Part shown: positions 34,801 through 46,800 of the stretch, one piece after another | Numbering within the stretch: the first letter of the stretch is position 1 | How the letters are laid out: the number at the start of each line of letters is the position of its first letter | NCBI GenBank assembly: GCA_033439295.1 | Contig: JAVTLE010000023.1 | Span: 3,384,530 to 3,448,529, forward strand | Reading direction: 5' to 3' | Source of the DNA: Deuterostichococcus epilithicus | Lineage: Eukaryota > Chlorophyta > Trebouxiophyceae > Prasiolales > Stichococcaceae | DNA: 64,000 nt | Program-made: the position numbers and the translations under genes | The notes under the pieces: model-generated | The model's database searches: none | What the model saw: the letters and a program-made list of their open reading frames with translations, nothing else | Told to the model about the DNA's origin: nothing

Positions 34801-37800
34801 AACAGGCCCTGCAGTTGCGTTTCGTATTCCGCACCCACCCTGTAGTACTGCGTCAGGCTAGCCTCCAGCAGCGCGGCGGCTGCCAGGTACTGCGGCGTCT
34901 GCGAGAAGGCCGGCTGCAGCTGCACGTGCCGCACGTTGGTGGTGACGTCCACCGACGACTGCGCGTCCGGGTCGCTCTTGGGGGTGTGCCACGCCACCGC
35001 GCTGTCTGCGGTGAACGGCAGCATTGCCAGCTGCTCCTGCGCGAAGCAAGCATGCCAGTGTTGGGGGTGTTCCCAGAGCCCAGAGATCCGAACGGCCAGC
35101 TGCACATCAGCTTTCGCATGGCGAAAGATTCCTGCCGTTGAAAGCCTAGCACCGCTGAATCAGCTGCACGACCACCTCTGCTCGTGATTGCAGCCCTTGG
35201 AGAGACGAGTCTCGCACACAGTGCCGCACCCAGCGTCGCTGCAACAGCAGCTGCCTGTGTCGAAACCAGCTGTCTGCTGGAGTAGCCAATGGTAAGCTTC
35301 TATTTCACGATGCTGACCTGGTAGCTGTCCGGGCCTGCCGCAGGGCCGTCCTCAGGGGTGCGGATGCTGGCCGACACGCCGTGGGCGTCAATGCGCAGCC
35401 GCGACTCGCCATTGCCGCCGAAGAAGTAAAGCAGCCGCAACGTCTGCCACCGGAACACGACGCCCCTGCTGCCGTCCTGCGGATCAGCCGGTCAACAAAA
35501 GCTGAACACACCTGGCAGCAGGTTTAACCAGTGCGCCACCAAACTAGGAACAGTGGGCGCGGAAGACTGTGTGATGGCAAGGCACCGCAGCTAAAGTTGG
35601 TCAGGTTGGATCGGCAAGCCAGGCTGACAGGAGCTGACTGGCACGATGAAACTGTACAGATCCTGGATGCTGTGGCCTGCGAACTATGGCAGGCATGGGC
35701 CTGTATCTCACCATGGAGCTGCGGTCCGGCACGAACTGCTGCGCATGGTGGCCGCGCTCGATGACGTGCCCTGTGTCAGGCTTGGGGAACGGCACCTGCA
35801 GAGATCACCACAATCCCTCTGGCGTCGGAGGAATCCAACGGCTTTGCGCTACTTTCCTGGACGGCAACGTGCTGTCAAGACCGTCCGTCGCAACGTTTGC
35901 TGGATCCGAGAAGAGGTGTGGAGCCGGTCTGGCCTGCACCATCAGCAAACATGCATTCACAGCTGACTTGACTACACCTGAAGATAACCCGCACCTGTAG
36001 CTCGCAGTCCTCAAACAGCAAGTTGAAGTACATCCACTGGTCCTCGCCGCGCGCCTGCAGGTGAAAATCACACAGGACCTCTGTCGCGCAAGGTTCAATT
36101 GCTGCCAGTGGCATAGCTGCTGCAGCTGCGTCGGAAGTGCACAGCGCTGACCGGGATGTGGAAGGATGTCAATTATGGGTCTCATGGCAGACCCCCGACT
36201 GCAAATGTTTGCCCGCCAAGAGACTACACCGGCCGGCAGGCAGAGTGATGCCAGGCAGGCCTTGAGCCGGCTCATCAAGGTCGCACCTTGGACAGCGTGG
36301 GCACCCAAGGCACGAAGATGCAGGTGCAGTAGACGGTCATGAGGTCCCACAGGAAGCCCATCTGCAGCAGGTACGGCCACTGCAGCTGCGCCTCTTTGAC
36401 GACCACCTCCATGACGTGCGGCCCTGCACAGGGGGCAGGGATATACGTTCAAGTGCGAGTATTGAATTGTCGTTGCATCGGTTGTGATCAGCACGCGACC
36501 GCCTGGTCGTGGCTCACGGCATTGGCACAGAGTCGAACACACAATCCGGCCAGGCCCACCTCGTCCCATGACCTGCAATCATAGACACCCTGCAACCATC
36601 AGCCCCGTTACAAGGCTGTCGGCAGATGCACACGGTGCTCGCCACGCCTGCGAGTATCAACATACCGCATCGTTTTGGGGCGCTTGCCGCCACACCTGAC
36701 TCGTGCCGGGGGGCGGGCGCCTGCACCACATACTCCAGTCGGAAGTTCTGGTGCCAGTCGCCATTGAGCTCGGCATCTTCGTCGGCGCCTGCAGCCGCCT
36801 CCTCCTCAGGCACCTCGCTGCAGGCTTCTGAGAAAGCACAGACACACGTCTTGGCGTTGCATCCGAGACACACTTGACGCGCATGGCCGTGACTGCAGCC
36901 GTGCAGCGGAGGTCTGTCATAGCTCAAGTGTGTAGGCGAGGTGAGGGGCAGGGCTGCACATAGACCCTTGTGATGAACAAGGCAGCCAATTGCTTGCTCG
37001 TTGCTGGATGCCAAGGGCGGCGCACCTGGCGCGCTGAAGTCTGTGAGCTGGTGCCGCAGCCGGTTGACGATGGAATGGCGTCGCCGCGGCGGCGGCCGCA
37101 CGGGCGGTCGTGCCTGTTTTGCGTCGTCGGCGTTAAGAGCCGCCTCTGCCGCAGCGTCCTGCTGGCTGTGCAGCACCACCACTGGCCACTGCTGGCTCAC
37201 CTGCGTGCGGTGCGCATGACACGCACATGCTCAGATGCACTGCAAAGGGCAGTTTGTTGTCACACAACTGCCGCGTGCCCTGCATCTCTTTTTTGCAAGA
37301 CATCGCACATCAAGACAGCCACATGTTATACCCCCCCCGGGGCCGGCTTTCCTGCAGAGAGTGTGCAATGCATCAAATGCCGTGCAAAACACACAGCACA
37401 ATTCTTACTGAGCACAACTTTCTGCACAAACCACATCACGTACCTGGTTCGATCGGATGTCCAGCAACAGCAGCGCATCGCTGGTGACCTGGGTGCGCAG
37501 CCCGCCGCACGGGTACCGCCCACACACCACGTGCAGCCATCGCGCCCGCAGCCTCGCCACCTCTGCAGGGTGCGCATGAACAGGCAGATCCATGCTGGCT
37601 GTCTTGTCTGCAGGCAAGGGTTTGAAAGAAAGGTAGGAGGATGCAGCGGCCAGTGCCCGCGGCCAGAGAGCTGCACACATCGTGAGCGTGCAATACCCTT
37701 GAAGGGGCGGGCGCCGAAGAAGCAAGCACAGTCATCAAGATTGCAGTAGTGCATTCGAGCATTAATGGGGAGGAGCACCTGGGCCACAGCCAGGGGCCCA

Positions 37801-40800
37801 GGCCGGCGTCACGGCCGCGGGCCTGCGCTCCGCAAGCACAGCGGCACTGTGGCAGTGCAGCTCCACCTCCCAACGCGGCGCATCGCCGGCATTGACGCCT
37901 GCAGTCAGGTGCACGCAGGTGAGTGCTCCGTGCAGGCACAGCAGCAAGCGCCAGCGTGCGAAGCTCCGCTTCATGGCGGGATGCCTGCCGTTCGGCAACT
38001 CCAACCATCGCACGAGGATGCGCACTGCAGGAGCATGTGTGGACTGGCTTGGCATCAGAAGCGGCGGCCATTTGAGAGGACACCATAGGTCCAGAGCATG
38101 GCAATGTGCCATGATTGAGGCAGGGAAGCACACCCAAGCGGCTGGGCTGCGGGGAGGTGGGGGGCTCCGAGGCCGGCTCCCGCGCGTCTGGCTGCGCAAA
38201 GCTGCAGGGCTCCTCCAGATTCTCCCTGTGCACGACGAAAAGGCCATTTCGAAAGCACACGTGCATTGTGTTTCAACCACCTGCGACATGTGTCGCTTCC
38301 AGCGTTTCGATACACCAAATACTAAAGGTTGTAAAATATCAACAAGACAACATTGCAATCCATCTTGGAGTTGCCAGCATTCCTGTTGCAAGTGATAAGC
38401 AGGCTGTGAGGGCACATAACTGCGATTTTCATGCAGCTCAACTGATGCAACGAAGGGGCTCTCATGGCAGGCTGTGTCAATTTGCTCGTCGACCCAATGC
38501 TGGCGCGCTTGCGGCTGCACCGCAGCATGCATGACGCCTACGAAGCGGCAAGGCTTGCACGGGAACCTTTGAACATGAGAACGTAAAATTGTGCATTCAC
38601 AGGCTTAGGCGCACCAGATGACGCCCAGGAGCAGCTCGTACTGCGCCTGTCCGGCCACGAGGTGCGCCCATGGCCAGTGCACCCGCGCCCGTCCCGCTGC
38701 CGGGTCCGCGGTGACCCCCATGCCCCCGCCCTCCGCCACCTGGGCAGCACACAAGGGAAGGCATGCAATCAGGCGCCGCAAGGGTGCCCCAGGATCACGA
38801 GCAGTGGCGCCGTATCAGGGCGTGCACCATGCGAGAGGCATGTCATCAGGCGTGCGGTGCTGCTGCCTGGAGCACAGGTCTTGCCGCTCCCGTGACCGCA
38901 CGTACAGTGTCTGCCGTGGAGCGACAGGCAGCTTGCGCCGAGCCTTGCCAATCACCTGGCGGCCATGCAGTGCTGGCGTGGCACCGTGGGGGCCTGTCTC
39001 CATCCAGAACAGCTTGACAGCGTCCAGGCGTGCCGCCCAGGCGCCCGCATCTGCAAGGAATACGCTTTTGAGAGAACGGTCGTAACAAGTAAACCATGAT
39101 ATCAACCTGCGCCAACATGCGGCTCCAAACATCCTGTAGTCAAGCGGCTACGGTGAGCATTGGGTCAATGAAGTTCCGAGCACCTGCAGAGAGGTCGAAT
39201 TTGCTGCGGACGTCAGCAGGGAAGTCAGCGTCTGTCGACAGGTCGTCAGCATCCCAGGACTGCCCCGATGCATGGAGATTCCTGCATGACGTGCACAAAG
39301 CATTCATGGGCAGCAGTGCCAACTCAAGACATTCTTACAAGCACACCTATGACGATCTGAGAAACTATGCAGCTGTGGATCAAAGGTCACATGATGCCTG
39401 AGTGAAGGACTCACTCCTGCAAATGTGTTCAAATGTACTGACCTGCCGAATGCCCGCCGGAACGCCCAGGGCGCCGCCGACACCTGGCTAACGGCGATCC
39501 GGGAGGTTACAGCCTGCCAGCTGGCGCCTGCAGCGGGCTTGTGGAAGGCCAGGCGCCGTGCCCGAAGGTCCTGCGGGACCGGCAGCCTGCACGGCAGCGG
39601 CAGTGGCTGGTCAGCAGGGATGATGGGCGTGTCTCCGCTTGGCAGCGACAAGCAAGCTTTAAAGTGCTGTGCCCATGCAGTAGACATGCATCCTGTGCAG
39701 CGGCGATGCCGCCTGCACAGAGCATTGCTTCACTACTTGCGAAGAGCTTCCTTCTATCCAGCCGCACATGAGTTTCGAACACGGCCGCACCTGTCCATGT
39801 CGGGCATCAGTTCCTCGGCGAAGGCTGGAGCTGCGGGGGACGCTGCGGTGACGGCGGCGACCGCTAACGACAGGAACTCGGGCGAGCCGGAGCGCCGCGG
39901 CACGTCCACCCGCAGATCCGTGCAGCAAACCTCCACCAGGCACGGAAGGCTGCTGTTGCCGCCGCTGCCGCCGAGGCCGCAGGCACCGCCGCCGCAGCAA
40001 GCGCCGCCCAGCTTGCCGCCAGCTGCCTGCTCGCCGGCGCCACTGCCCGGAGATGCGGCAGCGGCGCCGTCTGTGGGGCCTGCTGCTGCAAATGCGCTGC
40101 CAAGGCTGCGGGCCATGCTGTCCTGCAGGTGCGCCAGGTCCGCCAGGAAGCGGTACAGCAGCGTCACGTGCAGCCGCTCGCAGCGCACGTGCACCAGGGT
40201 CCGCACCTCACCCTGCAAAAGCATTCATACGTGCTTGATGTGATACGAGGAAAGGCGAGGCAGTCTGTCGAATCTGTGCACATGTGCAGGAGTTTGCGTA
40301 GGCGATGCAGACTCAAAGGTCGCCCAGGCAAGCAGCCGTGCAGGGAGCAGGCCTGACGTCATTTCATGAAATGCCAGCAACTGCCCCACATCTGCTGTAC
40401 TTTCGACTGAGAAATCTCACCTGGCCCGCGGCGTCCTCTGGCGTGTGCTGCACCGACGACCTGCGGCTGGGCGGCGGCTCGCATGCAGAGTCCATGTCGC
40501 TGCCTGCGCCATGCCACGGCTTGCCAAGGCTGCCGAGCGTCTTGAGCCGCTGCTTGGTCAGGCTGGAGGGCTGCTGCGGCGCCGCCAGCGTCGACTGCCG
40601 CATGAGCGTGACGCTCAGCCTGTTGCCTTCTGGCGGCCTCTGCTGCTGCGTTGCAGCCGGCGGCTGCAAGCTGCTGGCAGACCGCATACCCGCGTGGCCG
40701 CCGCGCCGTGCGGGTGCTGCGGCGTCACCCTGCGGCTGAGGATGCGCCGGCTGTTTTCCGCTGTCGCCGTAGTTGCTTCCTGCAGCGCAGCGGTGCGCAG

Positions 40801-43800
40801 GCGACTCCGCCAAATGGTCCAGCAGCTGCCATTCCGTGAGGCACAGCGCCAGGCGCGTGCCGTCGCCGCTGCCGCAGTTGCTGCTCCCTGAGGGCGTCGT
40901 ACTGCAGCTGGCCGCGAAATGGCCGCCAGCTGCGGGGCCGCCGCCTGGCCGCTGCTCCTCCGCTGCGCCGCCCGCGAGCCCGGAGCACCTGCTGGTGCTG
41001 TGCAGGCGGCCCGCCGAGCCGCCACCGCCAAGCCTGCTTGCAGCCGGACGCGGCATGTCCTGCCGTCCGGGTGCCGGGGCGCCTGCGGCGCAGACGGCAG
41101 CCGGCAGCAGGCTGCAGGACACCCTGGAAGCTGCGCTCGCCTGCAGCTCCTGCCATGTCAGCGTCGCCAGCTTGGTGCCGTCCAGAAGCAGGTCCACATG
41201 CCCGCAGTCCACCGCCAGCTTGAAGCTGACGCTGCCGCTGCAGGGTTCTCCGGGGCCGCAGCTGCCGCCAGCGTTGCCTGCGGTGCCATCGGCCCGCCGG
41301 CCGGCCGCAGGCGTGTCTGGCGCGCCCATGTGCGGTCGGTGGCCAGGGTTGGCCGCCTCCGCCGCGTGGCAGCGCGCAGCCCAGGCCTCGGCGGCGCGTC
41401 GCAGGAACCCAGAGTCGATGGACACCGGCAGCACATTGACGCGCAGTGAGGCAGCCACCTCGCCCTCCTCTGCGCCAGCAGGACATCAGGTCTGAGGCTC
41501 TGCTGATTGCAGGCACGCTCGAGCCATAAATGACAGTGACAGCATACGCCTTGCACAACACGTTGCTGCAGCTTTGAGATGTCACCGGCCCACTGCTATG
41601 GTCAGCATATGTGTCGTGATTCAGACTCCGACGTTGTCAGACCGACCCTCCATGTTCTGTGTGCGGCTCTCTGCTACAATAAGCGCACCCAAGGTGATGT
41701 GCCCCTGCAGCTGCGCGCCGGGCAGGCCCCCCAGGTGCGGCTGCGTGTCGCATATGCGCTGGTGGGGCTGCGACGGCCGCCGTCCGCCAGGCGTCGCGCG
41801 GCGTCTCCAGCAGCCGAACGCCGCGGCCTGCCGCGAGGCCGGCCCGGCGCAGCCGCACCCGCGGGGCGGCAGCGGCAGCATAACATGTGGCACCGCCGCC
41901 TCGGGGGCCAGGTCCTCCAGACCAACGCCGTGCACGTCAAACCTGCCGCAAGCAAACCCACGGTTAAACATCACCGTGAACACATAGCATGGTTTTGACT
42001 GTGCACTTCAAATTGACATGAGGTTGAGCATGAGTCTCCACCACAGCCGGAACTCCGCAGCCGGAACTCCTCAGCAAAACAGCGGGCTGTGGCAATGTCA
42101 GGAGCTCCGATGATATGCCAAAGCTTCGCTGGGATGAGGTGTGAGGCATTGCATACATGACCCACCTGATGTCGACGATGCCGTCATCACGGGCTGCCTG
42201 CAGCCGCGCATCCCGCAGCGTGACGGCGAACAGGCTGCGTTCGGTCGCATGCAGGGACTCTGCCTCCGTCACCTTCAGCGTCACATGCCGCAGCGCAAGC
42301 TGCAACGCGTACGCGTTCCGGCAGGGCAGCTGCAGCGACATGCAAAGTGAAGTGAGAGTCTGTTGCGCGGGATCCGGTTTTGGCCTAGCTGAGGTGCAGT
42401 CAGTCTGCGGCGGTGATCATGTGCAGAGAATCGCGTCTGAGCATCTCTGTGGGTATCAAACTCAGTCCAGGCTGCATCGTGCTATAGCTGTTCGAAATCG
42501 TAGCTCTTCCCTACTATCTCCAGAAACCGGTGACATCTAAACAGAGGCTGAGCCGGGCTCTGGAAGTTATTGAGGGCAAGCAGATCAGATAACCTTCTTA
42601 GGAAGGGTTTCTTTATTGCTGGCATCACCTGTCGACCGCTGGTAGCCACGCCCAGGCGCACATCGCGGGCGCACTCCAGCAGCAGGTGCGCCGCGTCGTG
42701 CAGCCGGCGACCGGCGTACTCAGACGCGTGCACGACGATGTCGCCTTGCGACGCCAGCCGGGCGGCGACCACGCGGCGGTACTGGCTGCCGCTGTCTGAC
42801 GGCTCGAAGCAGTGCTGCAGCAGCAGACTTGCGCCCATGTTGGGTCCATCACAACACAACATTCGACAGAAGTTCTGCTGCAAACGGCGAGGCAATGATG
42901 TCAGTCGGAAAGAGTGGCGGTGTGTCAAGGACGCTTCTGCCACACTGGTAGTCAGCAATCTGGCTGCTCAGGCTCTTACCTGCAGGTGCACGTCCGCCTG
43001 GAAGCGTTCGACCAGCTGCATGCGGTCCGACAGTCGGCTACCGTAGGCGCCCACCAGGAATGACTCCTGCGGGGCACCAGACTCAGACATGGTCAGGGCG
43101 AGGGCCACTCGGGCAGAGCATGCGAGGTGAATGAGCGCTCGCAAGGGTGTGAGCGGGCACGTCATTGAGGGAGACAGCGAGGTCAGCAGGCGCAACAGGG
43201 CATGCACGAGGGACTAGGTTCTTTCAGTAGATTCACAAGGGCTCACCAGACTGAAGCTGAGCGTCAGCTGCTCATACTGCGTCACGCCTGGGCGCTCCGC
43301 GATGCGGTGGGGCTGCTCCGCCTCGGCGCTCCCATCTGCGCGCAACCTGCGGTGCGCCTTGCGGTGCTGAGGGCTGCTGCCGGCCTCTGCCGCTGCAGCC
43401 GCTGCATTGCGGCCGCTGGACGCCGACGGCGATGGACCACCATCTGAGGCGCGGCCAGAGCGCCCAGAGGCGCTGCCGGCATTGGGAGACGCCGCTGTCG
43501 GCGACGTGACGCGCTCTGGGATCTCCTCGGACCTCCCCTCCGGTTTCCACCGAGTGGACGGCGTCATGCGCGCCAGCTGGCGTGCTGTGCGGCCCGGCGT
43601 GAGCGCCAACGAGGCGGCCGCCGCTCCGCCGGCCGCAGGGGCAGCTGAGGTGCCGCTAAAGCCGCCGATCACCAGAACCAGCTGGGGGCCGGCTGCCGCC
43701 GCCGCAGCCGAGTCTGCCGTGGGGCTGGCCCCGCGCAGCGTGGGCATGCAGGGCACCATGCATACCACGTCGCCCATGCTGGCCTGCATGCGAACAAGCA

Positions 43801-46800
43801 TGGTCGTATAATGTCCAGGCCTGCTAACACCGCCCATGTATCGTAGGCACTCAGAAGCATTCCGGGGAGGACAAGATGCCCAGATGCTCGTTTCAGAAAC
43901 AGTGAGCCTTCTGCACAGCACAGCACACCTCCAGCTGCAGTCGCTTGCTGGTTGACCGGAGATGCCGCCCTGTCCGTGCCGCCAGCTGCTCCTGTAGGTA
44001 CGGCATGAGAAGCGACTTCAAGAAGGATCCGGGTTCATGCCGTGAAGCTCATTTGTGCAATACTGGCCAGAAGGATGAAGTCGCCAGAAGGATGAAGTCG
44101 CCCAGTCACGGACCGTCACAAATGAGCTTTCACATGCCCATGATGTTGGACAGGATCAAAGCTGGCCTGCAGACATGCGGGGGCAGTCACCTGGACCGAC
44201 GCGGCCAGCGTGATGCTGGCCATGACTCGCAGTGGGTCGAAGGCGGCATCAGGCCACGCAGCGTCGGCAAACGCCAGCGCGGCAGCAAAGCATGCCTGCG
44301 CATACTGCACGTTGATGGGCGCCACCTCCAGCCGCAGCACGTTGGGCTCCGGTAGCTGCAGCGCCGGCTGCGCAAAGCGCACCGCCAGAAAAGCCTGCAG
44401 GGAGGGTGAAGGTAGAATCGTTCCAGCACAGAAGATGTCAGTGCCGACACAGGATTGCCGACCCCCAAAAACAGGTGTCAGAAATGCTACGACGCCATTC
44501 GGTCAGCTGGCGGAGGGAACTAGATGGGGACACAACAAGGCACATTTGCATCCAAGATACAAGGGGTACAAGGATGAGCGAAGCATGCTTGTCGCCAGGC
44601 TAGTACAAAGATGCGAATGCGAGCCCGTCTACCAGCGATTGCAGGCGCAGGGGTGCAAGGGTGCAAGGTTGCTGACCTGAGACCCCTTGGAGAAACCCTG
44701 CAGCGGCGGGCTGGCCACCAGCAGGTTCTGTCTGCGCTCGTCCACGTCCCAGTGCCCTGCCGGGGGCGCTGGGGACGCGCACGCTGCCGCGGGCGCCTCG
44801 CGGCAGAGCGGCGCGGACATCACCCGCAGCGTCTGGCAGGTGACCTGCACACCGAAAGGCCTTCCGATGGGACGGAGCACCACGAAGGGAAGGGCAGCAG
44901 CACGTCAATGCACGCCTCTGGGGGCCCTGTCGAGACGCGGGCCCAGAACCTGACGGTAACCCGCCACCTGCCGCCTGAGAAACGCCCGATGATGCACCAT
45001 CCCGAAAGCGGATGAGGACCCCATCCACAGCGAAGCACCACACCAGGGCGCCTCTTGAGTGGGCGGCTGAGGAGCTAGTGCGTCACCTCGACTGTCAACG
45101 GCCCCGCGCCGCTCTGCAGCTGCTGCCCATGTTGCGTGCCCGCCGCCAGCGAGGCGGCCACCTGCTGCAGCGAGGCCTCGAACACCGGCACTTGCGGCAG
45201 GCCGGCGGGCGCCCGCAGCATCACGCTGAGCTTGGGGCACCGCAGCGCCAGCTGGGCGCGCAGGGGCCTGCACGCAGCCGGTCAGGCGGCGGCCAACCTC
45301 GAACACAGCTGGAACTGGAACAAACAGACAGCAGACACTTCTCGAGACGCAGGAGGCAGGTTGGCCAGCACGGCGTGCGCGCTGCCATGCAGTAGTCCGC
45401 AGAGGCACGACGTGCACTACTGGTGCACTCGGGTGCTCGGCCGTTGCCGCACATTAGCTCGCAGTGTAAGCTTGTGCAGCAAGTTCCGTCATAGCAAGGA
45501 TGAATGCACACCTGGTACGTGCAGAGTGCACGGTGCCCTGCGCCTGCAGGATGTTGAGCACATCCTCCAGTTTCGCTTCGCATATCGCCGACACATGGCC
45601 CGAGGGCCGCAGGCCCTGCACGATGCGTAAGCGCACATGTTTGGGGGGCTGCATGCACCTTCAGTCGACGATGCATGCTTAGGACTGTGCGCGCTGCGCG
45701 CTGCCTACCGGAGCGGCGCCCATGCAGAGCGCACAGCCGCGACACCGGTTGCAGGGCACACGATGGGGAGGCAGGTGCAACGACAGTCACAAAAGCCGGT
45801 GCTCACCCAGCAGACGTTGTGGCGTGCCCAGGCCCGCCAGCGGGACAGCGCCACCTCCTGCACCGACAGGCTGGCCTCCAGCGCCTCCAGCACTGCGTAG
45901 GGCGATGGCCCGCCGCCGAGGACGAACCAGCCCACGTGCGCGGGCCTGCACAACAGGGATTCGGGTTTTCATTGTCAGGCCCCAGGGCCGAGCTAGAACA
46001 GTCAATGCACCACATGTTCGCCACACAACTCGACACATTTGTCTGTGCACACAGGCAGCGTCTGTGTATGACAATCATACATGACAATCATCCACGCTCG
46101 AATCCTAGCACCGCTGCCTCACTACAAGTGCAGGTCGGAACTGAAGCACTAAATCACACCAGCGCAGAGGGCCGTTGCGCTGTAGGTACAGCCGTTGGTA
46201 GGCTCGACGCCGGGCGCTGGGCGTTGCGGTGCAGTGGGTGCTGTCCCTGCCCGCCCTGCCTCCCGCCAGCAGCTGTCGCTCGCGCAAAACAGCGCGAGCA
46301 GCGTGCTGCCACCAGAGCTTGGGCGCATCTGCAGGCCCCACCTACAGGGTGCCAGCGATCCGGAGTTTAGCACAGAGGACACCCTTATTGGAGCTCAAAA
46401 TGATGGAACCAGATGGCCCGAGCCTTGCACATTGTCGAACACAGCTGCGACACCAGGCGACTGCTGCCGGACGGACCCAACGGCGGTTTACAGTACACAG
46501 TAGAGACACGGGCACCTGCGGCCGCGCGCGGCGGTAGGCGTAGAACTGCAGGTAGTTGGCGCAGCCAGCGGCGAGGCTGAGCAGCGTCTGCGCCGCATGC
46601 GCGTTGCAGCGCACCAGTAGCGCCGATGCCTCAACTGCCACCTGCGATGCAATGCTCTGGAGAGTCAGCCTGAACTTCAAGTTCGTCATATTTAAGGTCT
46701 TCCGCTGGTGTGCAAGCTGACAAGGCATGGACACCCGGCTCATGCATGACGATGAGTCACCTTTTGCCGTGCCACAAGCCTCTTGCGCCAGGCAAACACT